DNA from: Mesorhizobium intechi
GTDB lineage: Bacteria > Pseudomonadota > Alphaproteobacteria > Rhizobiales > Rhizobiaceae
DNA: 46,035 nt
Assembly: GCF_002879535.1 (NCBI RefSeq)
Contig: NZ_PNOT02000187.1
Coordinates: 1-46,035 of the forward strand
Direction of reading: 5' to 3'
Shown here: piece by piece, positions 27,137 through 34,883 of the stretch
How the letters are laid out: the number at the start of each line of letters is the position of its first letter
Position numbering within the stretch: position 1 is the stretch's first letter
Position numbers and translations under genes: made by a program
The notes under the pieces: generated by a model
The model's database searches: none
The model's input: only the letters and a program-made list of their open reading frames with translations
What the model was told of the DNA's origin: nothing

Positions 27137-28420
27137 TCAGGCGGTTGCGCTGGCGTATATGTCGAGAACCTCCGTCACGCTGGCGATCAGCAACGCCTCG
27201 GCTTTTGGCGCGACCGACCCGTTCGCTACCGCGCCGTTCAGGCGGCCGAGATACTGGCTGATGAGGGGCAGGGGGATGTCGCGGTCGCCGAGCGCCTGCA
27301 TCAGCGCGTCGGCGGCCTGCTGGGCCGACGGCGCCGGCCAGTAGTAGCGGATGCGGTCGCTGTAGGAGAAATGGCGTTCGATGCGTTGTTCGGCCTGCGA
27401 GCCGTGATAATAGTTATTCCAATTGCCCGGCGCCGCCAGCATCACGCGTTCCATGGCCACCGGCAGGCTTTCCCTCGCCGGGTCGGGGGCCAGAATGTCG
27501 GCGATATGGCTCAGGCCATAGAGCGCTTCGCGCAGCGCGAAGGTCAGCCACGGCCCGACCTTGAGGATGGCGAAGCCGTCATCGACCAGCGCGATCAGTG
27601 CCGATACCGGCTGGTAGTCGGTCGAATGCGCCTCGAAGACGAATTGCGGCAGATCCCGCAGCGTGCCGGCCAATGCACGGGCGCGTTCCGGTTTATAGGT
27701 GATCACCTCGGCATTGCCGAATTCGACACCCGGCTGCACGACGACACCGAGCGTCCGCGAGAAGGCCTGGTCGAGGCCTCGCCGGCTGAAGGCATCGCGA
27801 TGGATACGCACCGTCTCTCGTGCCGCCTCGGGCGTTGTCACCGCCAGATGGTCCATCGCTTCCAGGGCGCCCCCCGGCACCGGCACTTCGGTGCCGATGA
27901 CGTAGACTGGCTTTGTGCCGCCCATTCGTTCGGCGGCGGCCTCCGCCACCGCGGCCAGTTCGGCGGCGCGCGCGGCGATCGTCGCATCGGGCGGTGCGGC
28001 GCCTTCGCCGGCACAGCCCATGCTGGCGTCGAGATGGATCTTGGTGAAGCCGGCCTCGGCATAGGCGTCAACCATGCGCGAAGCCTTCGCCATCGCCTCG
28101 GGCGCCGGCAGTTGTTTCCACGGATTGGGGCCGAGATGGTCACCGCCGAGCACCAGCCTGTCGAGGGAAAAGCCGATCTTGCCGGCGATGGCCTCTACGA
28201 AGCGGCGGAAATCCGCCGGTGTCATGCCGGTGTAGCCGCCCTCGTGGTTCACCTGGTTGCAGGTGGCCTCGATCAGCACGTCGGCATCGCGCGCCTTGCC
28301 ATGGCGCAGCGCCGCTTCGATGACCAGCGGATGGGCCGAGCAGATCGAAGCGATGCCGCAGCGTTCGCCGGCCGCACGGCGCGCCGCGATGGCCGCCAGC
28401 CTGTCCGTCGCCTGGCTCAT
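27137..28420 (-). CDS. GatZ/KbaZ-like protein (D-tagatose-bisphosphate aldolase class II accessory subunit family)
   Basis: 427 residues, very similar along its length to E. coli GatZ: ICSAHPLVIEAAL, VLIEATCNQVNHEGGYTGMTP, LGGDHLGPNPW, KIHLDASMGCAGE, YVIGTEVPVPGG, QPGVEFGNAEV, FEAHSTDYQ, SDRIRYYWP. In enterobacteria GatZ or KbaZ partners the catalytic GatY/KbaY aldolase, but no GatY-like gene is in the window. Some members of this family have been reported to act alone as fructose-6-phosphate/tagatose-6-phosphate 4-epimerases, which would suit a stand-alone gene. It overlaps the upstream PfkB kinase by four bases (ATGA). Confidence 0.88.
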   Translation of the reverse strand: MSQATDRLAAIAARRAAGERCGIASICSAHPLVIEAALRHGKARDADVLIEATCNQVNHEGGYTGMTPADFRRFVEAIAGKIGFSLDRLVLGGDHLGPNPWKQLPAPEAMAKASRMVDAYAEAGFTKIHLDASMGCAGEGAAPPDATIAARAAELAAVAEAAAERMGGTKPVYVIGTEVPVPGGALEAMDHLAVTTPEAARETVRIHRDAFSRRGLDQAFSRTLGVVVQPGVEFGNAEVITYKPERARALAGTLRDLPQFVFEAHSTDYQPVSALIALVDDGFAILKVGPWLTFALREALYGLSHIADILAPDPARESLPVAMERVMLAAPGNWNNYYHGSQAEQRIERHFSYSDRIRYYWPAPSAQQAADALMQALGDRDIPLPLISQYLGRLNGAVANGSVAPKAEALLIASVTEVLDIYASATA

Positions 28421-29370
28421 ACCGGCGCCCCGGTCCGGGCGGTCGCGAGGAAAGCCTCGACCGTGGCAAGCGAGGCGATGCCCTCCATCGGTCCCTTCTT
28501 GGTCACCGCCAGCGCGCCACAGCCATTGGCGATGCGCAGTGCTTTTTCCGGCGCGTCGCCGCGCAGCCAGAAGGAAACGAAGGCCGCGGCAAAGCAGTCG
28601 CCGGCGCCGGTCGGATCGATTTCGTCGACGATGAAGCCGGGTGATGCGGTGCGTCCGGTCTTTTCGTAGTGAACGGCACCTTGCGCGCCTTTCTTGATGA
28701 CCACGGCGGAGATACCGCGGTCCAGCATTTCGCGTGCCGCGCTCTCTTCGTCCGTCGCCCGGGCGAAGATGAACAGTTCCGGTCCGCTCGGCAGGAAAAT
28801 GTCGGTCATCGACAGCACGAAATGCAAGGCATCGCGCACGCCCGGCAAATCCAGCATCTCCTTGCGGATGTTGGGATCGAAGGACACCGTCCCGCCACGA
28901 GCCTTGACCGCCTCGATCCCGGTGCGCACGACCTCGATCACCTCGGGCGAGAACAGTGAGGTGCCCATGACGTGAAAATGGTCGGCGCCGGCCAGCAGCG
29001 TGCGTGCCTCGGCGCCGATCTCGATCAGGCCGGCTGCACTGTGCTTGATGTTGTAGACGAAGTGCCGGCTGCCATCGGTTTCATAGGTAACGAAAGCCGT
29101 GCCCGTGGCAGCCCCCCGATGGACCTTGATGGCCGAGATGTCGGCCCCGTCGGCACGCAGGCGCTCGATGTTCAAATGACCGAAATCATCGTCGCCGACG
29201 GCAGCGATCAGGCCCGCCGGCTGGCCGAGCCGCGCCGCCTGGTCGATGAAGATCGCCGGCGCGCCCGATGGAAACGGGCCGACGAGCGGGCCGGGGGCAA
29301 GGAAACTCTGACCGATCCGCTCGGCCATGATCTCGACCAGGATCTCGCCGGCGCAAACCAGTTTCTTCAT
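28417..29370 (-). CDS. PfkB-family sugar kinase
   Basis: 317 residues from ATG 29370. In-frame starts up to 29436 exist, but the family begins at MKKLVCAGEI. Ribokinase fold: N-terminal GEILVEIM, FPSGAPAIFIDQAARLGQPAG in the substrate-lid region, and the ATP/catalytic motif DPTGAGDCFAAAF near residue 250. Phosphorylates a ketose, keto-deoxy acid or sugar phosphate. Coupled to the GatZ-like gene, a tagatose-6-phosphate-type or fructose-type kinase is one option and a 2-keto-3-deoxygluconate-type kinase another. Divergent from the LacI gene and preceded by two candidate LacI operators, so likely under its control. Confidence 0.85.
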   Translation of the reverse strand: MKKLVCAGEILVEIMAERIGQSFLAPGPLVGPFPSGAPAIFIDQAARLGQPAGLIAAVGDDDFGHLNIERLRADGADISAIKVHRGAATGTAFVTYETDGSRHFVYNIKHSAAGLIEIGAEARTLLAGADHFHVMGTSLFSPEVIEVVRTGIEAVKARGGTVSFDPNIRKEMLDLPGVRDALHFVLSMTDIFLPSGPELFIFARATDEESAAREMLDRGISAVVIKKGAQGAVHYEKTGRTASPGFIVDEIDPTGAGDCFAAAFVSFWLRGDAPEKALRIANGCGALAVTKKGPMEGIASLATVEAFLATARTGAPV

Positions 29371-29473
29371 GTCCTCACCATTGCCGGATGGTCGGCGGCC
29401 GGTTGCCGAGCGCCCTTCCATGTCGTTCAGTTTCAAAACCTAAGTCGCAGCTTTTGGAGCGTCAATAAATAAT

Positions 29474-29487
29474 TTGACGCGCGCAAC
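29474..29487. promoter_or_regulatory. Candidate LacI-type operator 1
   Basis: TTGACGCGCGCAAC shares 12 of 14 bases with TTGACGCGCGTAAA at 32982-32995. Both lie in AT-rich promoter gaps of genes adjoining the LacI regulator and have the central CG expected of LacI-family operators, though this copy is the less symmetrical. Confidence 0.4.
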
Positions 29488-29491
29488 TCTT

Positions 29492-29513
29492 TTGCGTTGT
29501 ACTGGAAACGCAA
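29492..29513. promoter_or_regulatory. Inverted repeat between kinase and LacI genes (candidate operator)
   Basis: TTGCGTT-N8-AACGCAA, a perfect seven-base inverted repeat, in the gap between the divergent PfkB kinase and LacI regulator genes. Placement fits an operator acting on one or both promoters. The rest of the 260-base gap shows only AT-rich promoter-like sequence. Confidence 0.45.
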
Positions 29514-29630
29514 GAAATTTGACTGAACAAAGTCGGTCAAGCAATGCTGCCTCATGGCAACGGCCGCAAGGCTGATTCTGGCCCCGACCGGGAAGGTTGG
29601 CGGGCCTGGGCAAGGGGGTTGGAAAGATCG

Positions 29631-30665
29631 ATGGCGGAGAAGACCCACCGCACGATGGATGATTTCGCCAGGGCGTCAGGCGTGTCGCGGCCGACCCTGT
29701 CGAAGTATTTCGACGATCCGGCCAGTGTTAAGCCGGCGACACGGGCGCGCATCGAGGCGGCGCTGCGATCCTCGGACTACCAGCCGAACGTTTTCGCGCG
29801 CAATCTCAACCGCAAGCGCACCCGCAATGTCGGCATCGTCGTGCCGGCGCTCACCGATCCGTTCTATGCCGAAATGGTCAGCCGCATCGAACTGCGCTGC
29901 CGCGACGAAGGTTTCTGGCCGATCGTCATCTCCTCGCACGGCTCGCCGAAGCTGGAGGCGGAATCGGTCAGGACGCTGATGTCGCTGAAGGTTGCCGGCG
30001 CCATCGTCGCTCCGCTGGGGTTGGTCTCCGAACCCGGCGTCTTCGAGCGGATGAGCGAGGACATTCCGATCGTCTATTTCGACACCTACATCGAGGGCGA
30101 CACGCCTTTCGTCGGCAACGACAACCACCAGAGCACGTCGACCATTGTCGACTATCTCTGCCGGTCCGGCGAACCGCCGGCCTATGTCGACATTCCGCAC
30201 GTCAACCACAATTCCGGCGAGCGCCTGCAGAGCTATATCGACACGATGCGGGCCGCCGGCCTTGAGCCCGTCGTGCTCAAGGCGGCAGGCGACTACAGCT
30301 GGGATTTTGAGCGCATCGGCCATGAATGGATGGACAGGACGCTCGAGACAGGCGGCCTGCCGGCGCGCACGCTGCTGTGCGCCAATGACCGCCTCGCTTT
30401 CGGCGTCATGGCAGCCGCCTTCTCGCGCGGGCTGAAGATCGGCCGCCGGGCCGATTGCGATTTCCGTGTCGCCGCCCATGACGATCATCCGCTGAGCCGT
30501 TACACCTGTCCGGCGCTGACCACCATGGCGCAGGATTTCGCCGCCATGGCCGGCCGCAGCGTAGAGATCCTGCTGGCCTTGCTGGATGAGGCCGATTCAC
30601 CAGGCCAGGGTCTGGCGCGCAACGTCAAGCTCGGCGCGACGCTGGTGATGCGTCAGTCTGCCTGA
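29631..30665 (+). CDS. LacI-family transcriptional regulator
   Basis: 344 residues from ATG 29631, the start that leaves the helix-turn-helix at the N-terminus (TMDDFARASGVSRPTLSKYF, about residues 8-27). Hinge helix about 45-60, then a periplasmic-binding-protein-like sugar domain: VGIVVPALTDPFYAEMVSRIE, VGNDNHQST, LLCANDRLAFGVM. Expected to repress sugar genes until an inducer sugar binds. Divergent from the PfkB/GatZ-like operon. Its 3' end overlaps the convergent esterase gene by 13 bases. It probably acts at the TTGACGCGCG sites at 29474 and 32982. Confidence 0.9.
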   Translation: MAEKTHRTMDDFARASGVSRPTLSKYFDDPASVKPATRARIEAALRSSDYQPNVFARNLNRKRTRNVGIVVPALTDPFYAEMVSRIELRCRDEGFWPIVISSHGSPKLEAESVRTLMSLKVAGAIVAPLGLVSEPGVFERMSEDIPIVYFDTYIEGDTPFVGNDNHQSTSTIVDYLCRSGEPPAYVDIPHVNHNSGERLQSYIDTMRAAGLEPVVLKAAGDYSWDFERIGHEWMDRTLETGGLPARTLLCANDRLAFGVMAAAFSRGLKIGRRADCDFRVAAHDDHPLSRYTCPALTTMAQDFAAMAGRSVEILLALLDEADSPGQGLARNVKLGATLVMRQSA

Positions 30666-31603
30666 ACACGCGTCTGCAATTGCAGCCAGGCCGCCGCCTC
30701 GCTCACCGCCTGCCGCGCGGCCAATATATGGCGGCCCATCGAAACGAAACCGTGGATCTGGCCCAGCCACGGCCGCAGGACCAGAGGCACGCCTTCGATC
30801 CGCAGGCGCTCGGCATAGGCCGTGCCTTCGTCGGCGAGAATATCATGGCCGGCGATCACGACGAATGCAGGTGCCGTGCCGGCAAGGCTTGGGGCCAGCA
30901 GCGGCGACACGCGCCAGTCGGTGATGTCGTCCGGCGTCCGCACATAGTGGTCGCGGAACCAGGCCATGGTGGCAGCGGTGAGTCCAAAGCCGTCGCCGAA
31001 GCGCCGATAGCTGTCCGCCGTCTGGCGGGCATCGGTGTTGGGATAGATCAGGACCTGCGCGGCAAGCGGCGGCGCCAGCCCGTCGCGGGCAAGCAACGCC
31101 AGAACGGCGGCAAGGTTGCCGCCGGCGCTGTCACCGGCTACGGCGATACGGGCCGGGTCGATGCCGAGCGCCCCGGCATTCTGCGCCATGAAGCGGAGCA
31201 CAGCCGTGCAATCCTCGAGCCCGGCGGGAAATTCATGCTCCGGCGCCAGTCGGTAATCGGGGTAGACCACGACGGCGTTGCTCAGATTGGCCAGCCATCT
31301 GCAGATCTCGTCATGCGAGGCGAGATTGCCCAGGACCCAGCCGCCGCCATGCAGATAGAGCACGGCACGCGCGCCGGTGCGTGGCGCGCCGATGCCGCGA
31401 TGGATGCGGATCGTGACCGGGCCGTTCGGGCCATCGATCTCTTGCCGCAAGGTCGCCGCGACGGGCTCGTGTTCGCCCTGCAGTGTCGGGAACGATGCGT
31501 TATAGGCAGCCCGAGCCGCCGCCACGCTACCGTCTTCGAAGGGCTCGCCGCCGGCCGCACGGCCGATTTCAAGGACGCGCAAGGCATCAGGGTCAAGCGT
31601 CAT
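30653..31603 (-). CDS. Alpha/beta hydrolase, hormone-sensitive-lipase family esterase
   Basis: 316 residues from ATG 31603 (MTLDPDALRV), which has GGAG six bases upstream; earlier starts at 31609, 31615 and a TTG at 31624 are possible. Oxyanion motif HGGGW at 85-89, nucleophile Ser159 in GDSAGG, then an Asp in GHDILADEG and His in QIHGF. It hydrolyses short acyl esters, perhaps removing acetyl groups from imported sugars or acting as a lactonase. Nothing in the sequence fixes the substrate. Separated from the upstream oxidoreductase gene by a repeat element, so it may have its own promoter. Confidence 0.87.
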   Translation of the reverse strand: MTLDPDALRVLEIGRAAGGEPFEDGSVAAARAAYNASFPTLQGEHEPVAATLRQEIDGPNGPVTIRIHRGIGAPRTGARAVLYLHGGGWVLGNLASHDEICRWLANLSNAVVVYPDYRLAPEHEFPAGLEDCTAVLRFMAQNAGALGIDPARIAVAGDSAGGNLAAVLALLARDGLAPPLAAQVLIYPNTDARQTADSYRRFGDGFGLTAATMAWFRDHYVRTPDDITDWRVSPLLAPSLAGTAPAFVVIAGHDILADEGTAYAERLRIEGVPLVLRPWLGQIHGFVSMGRHILAARQAVSEAAAWLQLQTRVQAD

Positions 31604-31621
31604 TGCCATCTCCATCGAAAG

Positions 31622-31736
31622 CAATTCCAGGAAAAGTGTACAGCGGCTTCCCGGGAAAAGCGCAGAGCGTTTTCCCCTGGGAATTGCGAAAACAAGAGCC
31701 AGGGCGGTTCGCCGTTTCCGCGAAACGGCGAACCGT
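31622..31736. repeat. Mesorhizobium-type intergenic mosaic repeat with two stem-loops
   Basis: The first part (31622-31700) has outer arms CAATTCC-AGG-AAAA and TTTT-CCCCTGG-GAATTG, which fold into an imperfect long stem. The second part contains CGGTTCGCCGTTTC (31705-31718) and GAAACGGCGAACCG (31722-31735), a perfect 14-base-pair stem with a CGC loop. From memory, elements with AATTCCAGGAAAAGTGT and GCGGTTC modules recur in many rhizobial intergenic spaces. It fills the gap between the Gfo/Idh and esterase genes, and the second hairpin can terminate the Gfo/Idh transcript. Confidence 0.7.
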
Positions 31737-31737
31737 G

Positions 31738-32886
31738 CTAGGCGAGGAGGCTGCTCGCCTCGTGCTCGGTCAACAGCGCCGGCTGGACGACATCGGCGGT
31801 GATGGCGACGGAGCTTCTCGTTTCGCCGGAGTGGAGAATGGCCTCCATGATCTCCAGCGCATGCAGCGCCAGATTGCCGGACGCACGGGGTGCGGCGCCT
31901 GTCTTCAGCGAACGCACCAGATCGGCGACGCCGAGCATGCGGTAATTGGCACGATCAGGCGCCGCATAGGGCCAGTTGCGGGTGCCGTAGAGCTCGCCGT
32001 CGCTGGCGAAATCCTTCCATCCCGCGCCACGTTCGGACAACGAGACGGTCCCGCCGAACGTGTCGGGATCGGGCAGGCGCAGCGAGCCCTCGGTACCGTG
32101 CAATTCGATCGGATGGTTGGAATGCTTGAAGACGTCCCATGAGGCGCCAAAGGTAACGGTGGCGCCCGAGCGGAATTCGAGCAGGGACAGCACGTTGGTC
32201 GGCGTCCCGACCTTGAATGTCGTGTTCTTGAACGGGCCTTCGGCAGTGATCAGGCGTTCCTCCTGGCCGCGTGTCGCCATAGCCATGACGCGCGCGACCG
32301 GGCCGAGCAGGTTGACCAGCATGGTCAGGTAATAGGGACCCATGTCGAACACCGGGCCGCCGCCCGGCTGATAGTAGAATTGCGGATTGGGGTGCCAATG
32401 CTCCATGCCACGCCCCATCATGAAGGCGGTGCCGGTGACCGGGCGACCGATGGCGCCCTCATCCATCAGGCGGCGAGCTCGGCGTCCGGCGGCGCCGAGG
32501 AAGGTGTCGGGCGCCGAGCCGAGCAGCACGCCGCGCTTGGCAGCCTCCGCTACCAGCCGGCGTCCGTCGCTGGCCGACGTCGCCAGCGGCTTTTCGGTGA
32601 AGACGTGTTTTCCCGCCGAAAGGGCTGAAAACGAAATGTCGAAATGCGCGGCGGGAATGGTCAGGTTCAGGACCAGATCGATCTCTGGGTCGGCCAGAAG
32701 CGCATCGACACCGAGCGCCCGGATGCCATATTCCTTGGCCCGCAACGCCGCCATGTCGGCGGAGATATCGGCGCAGGCGCTAAGTTCGATTCCATCGAAG
32801 AGGGCGGCATTGCGCAGGTAGGTCATCGAGATGTTGCCACACCCGATGACGCCAATTCCCAGCTTCGCCTTTGATCTAGCCTGCAT
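31738..32886 (-). CDS. Gfo/Idh/MocA-family NAD(P)-dependent oxidoreductase
   Basis: 382 residues. Rossmann motif GIGVIGCGNIS ending at residue 20, and the catalytic EKP at 98-100 (HVFTEKPLA). Then a C-terminal alpha/beta domain with FMMGRGMEHWHPNPQFYY and GGGPVFDMGPYY, the conserved region lining the active site. It oxidises a sugar, inositol or glycoside hydroxyl, frequently at C3. It is divergent from the short ORF at 33061 across a region containing a candidate LacI operator. Confidence 0.88.
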   Translation of the reverse strand: MQARSKAKLGIGVIGCGNISMTYLRNAALFDGIELSACADISADMAALRAKEYGIRALGVDALLADPEIDLVLNLTIPAAHFDISFSALSAGKHVFTEKPLATSASDGRRLVAEAAKRGVLLGSAPDTFLGAAGRRARRLMDEGAIGRPVTGTAFMMGRGMEHWHPNPQFYYQPGGGPVFDMGPYYLTMLVNLLGPVARVMAMATRGQEERLITAEGPFKNTTFKVGTPTNVLSLLEFRSGATVTFGASWDVFKHSNHPIELHGTEGSLRLPDPDTFGGTVSLSERGAGWKDFASDGELYGTRNWPYAAPDRANYRMLGVADLVRSLKTGAAPRASGNLALHALEIMEAILHSGETRSSVAITADVVQPALLTEHEASSLLA

Positions 32887-32981
32887 TTCTGGTCGGTCCT
32901 CCCAATAGGGTCATGCTCTGCCGGATCCGCTGCGCCGGGGAACGGATCGTGGTGGACGAGTGCTATACAACATTTTAAATC

Positions 32982-32995
32982 TTGACGCGCGTAAA
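32982..32995. promoter_or_regulatory. Candidate LacI-type operator 2
   Basis: TTGACGCGCGTAAA is a near-perfect 14-base palindrome centred on CG (one mismatched pair), with the ACGCGCGT core. It is flanked by ATTTTA (32972) and TAAAAT (32992), which also form an inverted repeat. It resembles the site at 29474. It lies about 100 bases before the Gfo/Idh start and 65 before the short plus-strand ORF. Confidence 0.5.
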
Positions 32996-33060
32996 ATTTT
33001 TATAGACCATGCGGAAATGCTGGCGCAATATCGGGAGGCGGCCAGCCCTGGGAGGAGAGA

Positions 33061-33165
33061 ATGACGGACATCAAGAAACGGCCGACCGCCGATGCGGATT
33101 CCGCGTGCCATCAGGGCATCGGATACTTCCGTCGCGGCCAGGGACCGCGGCGAGGTCAGGCATAG
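33061..33165 (+). pseudogene. 34-codon ORF with a strong ribosome binding site, probable truncated gene remnant
   Basis: ATG 33061 is preceded by GGGAGGAGAGA, as good a translation start as any in the window, yet the frame closes after 34 codons (TAG at 33163). It ends by overlapping the 3' end of the convergent DeoR gene. The peptide (MTDIKKRPTADADSACHQG...) matches no family I recognise. A 5' fragment of a gene cut off by a rearrangement is my preferred reading. A leader peptide is the alternative. Confidence 0.45.
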
Positions 33166-33917
33166 ATCACCTTGGCCCCGGTCCTATCAAGCTGGCTGCG
33201 TATCGGGCCGGACAGGCCATCGTCGGTGATCACAACATCGACGCTCGACAGCGAAAATGCCTTGGAGGTTCCGCTGACACCCCATTTGCTCGAATCCGCA
33301 AGGAGGACAACGCGCCGGGCCATGCGCACGAGGTTTCGCTTCGTTCGCGCCATGTCTTCGTTCACGTCGACCACATCCAGTGACGAGTCAATCGCATGCG
33401 CTCCAACAAAGACCTGATGCGCGACCAAGCCGCCGAGAGCTGTGTCGGCATCGGTGATCAGCGTGCTCACCGTGTCAGGATAGACACGGCCACCGATCAT
33501 GTGAACGTCGAGCCCGGGCCGATGCATCAGATGCTGCACGATATTCATCGCCGTGGCCGCGACCACGACATTGCTGAGCGGCGGTAACAGCATGGCAACC
33601 TGCATCAATGTCGAGCCGCCGTCGAAGATGACCGATTGGTTGTCCTCGAACAGTTTTACCGCTGCCCGGGCGATGCGTTTCTTTGCATCGAGGTTCGTTT
33701 GCATCCGCCGGGCGAACGCGGCCGTGGTCGAATCTGTGGTGCGGGTCACCGCTCCCCCACGGGTCTTGGTCAGCAGCCCCTTTCGGTCCAGTATCTCGAG
33801 GTCGGAGCGCACCGTGACTTCCGACACGCCAAAATCGTCTGACAGGTCCTTGATGCGAACCTGTCCGCTGCGTTGCACTTCACCCAGGATCGATTGGCGT
33901 CTCTGCTCTGACAACAT
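33156..33917 (-). CDS. DeoR-family transcriptional regulator
   Basis: 253 residues from ATG 33917 (MLSEQRRQSILGEV), where the family's helix-turn-helix begins. The open frame extends 39 codons upstream over the operator. N-terminal winged helix about 6-57 with VSEVTVRSDLEILDRKGLL, then the DeoRC sugar-phosphate sensor domain: FDGGSTLMQVA, VHMIGGRVYPDT, DVNEDMARTKRNLV, LLADSSKWG. Senses a phosphorylated sugar intermediate. Divergent from the aldolase-kinase-transporter operon, which it most likely represses via the tandem CGAAAGA repeats between them. Confidence 0.9.
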   Translation of the reverse strand: MLSEQRRQSILGEVQRSGQVRIKDLSDDFGVSEVTVRSDLEILDRKGLLTKTRGGAVTRTTDSTTAAFARRMQTNLDAKKRIARAAVKLFEDNQSVIFDGGSTLMQVAMLLPPLSNVVVAATAMNIVQHLMHRPGLDVHMIGGRVYPDTVSTLITDADTALGGLVAHQVFVGAHAIDSSLDVVDVNEDMARTKRNLVRMARRVVLLADSSKWGVSGTSKAFSLSSVDVVITDDGLSGPIRSQLDRTGAKVIYA

Positions 33918-33987
33918 TGCCCTATCCTTGCCTCCATGCGCCAGGCGATCGCCCTGGCCTCGATTCACTTTACCGAAAATACCCAAA

Positions 33988-34027
33988 TTCGAAAGATTTC
34001 GAAAGATTGCATTTATCCTTTCTTTCG
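33988..34027. promoter_or_regulatory. DeoR operator region: tandem 10-base repeats plus an inverted half-site
   Basis: TTCGAAAGAT occurs twice in direct succession (33988-33997, 33998-34007). The complement of its core, TCTTTCG, occurs at 34021-34027. Repeated TTTCG/CGAAA half-sites are typical of DeoR/GlpR-family operators. The region separates the DeoR gene from the aldolase gene. Confidence 0.65.
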
Positions 34028-34079
34028 CAAACACTGGGTCCGGGATTTTGAAATTAATCGATTGGAGAGTTTTGGACTC

Positions 34080-34880
34080 ATGAGCCTCGGAACCAAGGTG
34101 CGCCTGGCGCGCCTCTTCTCACATCCATCGGGGAACCTTTTTGGCGGCGCGGTCGACCACTTTGTCGGCTATGGCGACGTGCGCAAAGGCGGTCTTGCCG
34201 ATCTGCCGGGCGCGCTGGCACGCGTCATGGTCGGCAAACCAGACTACGTCAGCATCCAGCCCGGCACGGCGCGTCATCTGTGGCCGCAATATGCGGGCAA
34301 GGCTTCCCTGGTGATCCAGGCGGGCTGCTTCACCCCGGACGATCGCATCAGCGAACTGATTGCAACGCCTGAGGATGCGGTGCGCGCCGGCGCCGACGCG
34401 TTGGCGGTGGCCATTCCGGTGCGCGGCGCGACCGAGGGCAAATACATTCGCTGGCTGACCGATTCGGTGAATGCGGCGGCCCGCTACGGCATGCCGGTAG
34501 TGGCGCATATCTACCCTCGCGATTTCACCGACGGCGCAAAAATCGTCTTCACCCCCGACGAGATCGCCTATGCGGCGCGCATCGGCTACGAGTCCGGCGT
34601 CGACGTGATCAAGATCGGCTACACCGGCGATTTCGAGTCGTTCCAAGAGACCGTCCGGACCTGCCCGGTGCCGGTTGTGATCGCCGGTGGGCCGAAGACC
34701 GATACGCTGCTCGGCGCGCTTCAGCAGACGGCGGACGCCATCCGTGCCGGAGCGCGCGGCGCCGTGGTCGGCCGCAATCTCTGGGGGCACGGCGATCCGC
34801 AAAAGGCGGCGATCGCTTTCCGTGGCGTCATCCATGACGGGCTTTCGGCGCAGGACGCCTTGGCCAAGGCGGGTGTCTGA
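34080..34880 (+). CDS. Class I aldolase of the DhnA/LsrF/LacD family
   Basis: 266 residues from ATG 34080, with GGAGAG upstream. Longer in-frame starts run through the operator. TIM-barrel aldolase: AVDHF with Asp26, VVAHIYPRDF, the Schiff-base lysine Lys178 in DVIKIGYTGD, VVIAGGPKTDT as phosphate-binding loop and GRNLWGHGDPQKA, a hallmark of DhnA-type fructose-bisphosphate aldolases and LsrF. It would cleave the sugar phosphate made by the neighbouring PfkB kinase into two C3 (or C3 plus C2/C4) pieces. First gene of an operon with the kinase, three bases apart. Exact substrate unknown. Confidence 0.85.
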   Translation: MSLGTKVRLARLFSHPSGNLFGGAVDHFVGYGDVRKGGLADLPGALARVMVGKPDYVSIQPGTARHLWPQYAGKASLVIQAGCFTPDDRISELIATPEDAVRAGADALAVAIPVRGATEGKYIRWLTDSVNAAARYGMPVVAHIYPRDFTDGAKIVFTPDEIAYAARIGYESGVDVIKIGYTGDFESFQETVRTCPVPVVIAGGPKTDTLLGALQQTADAIRAGARGAVVGRNLWGHGDPQKAAIAFRGVIHDGLSAQDALAKAGV

Positions 34881-34883
34881 ACC

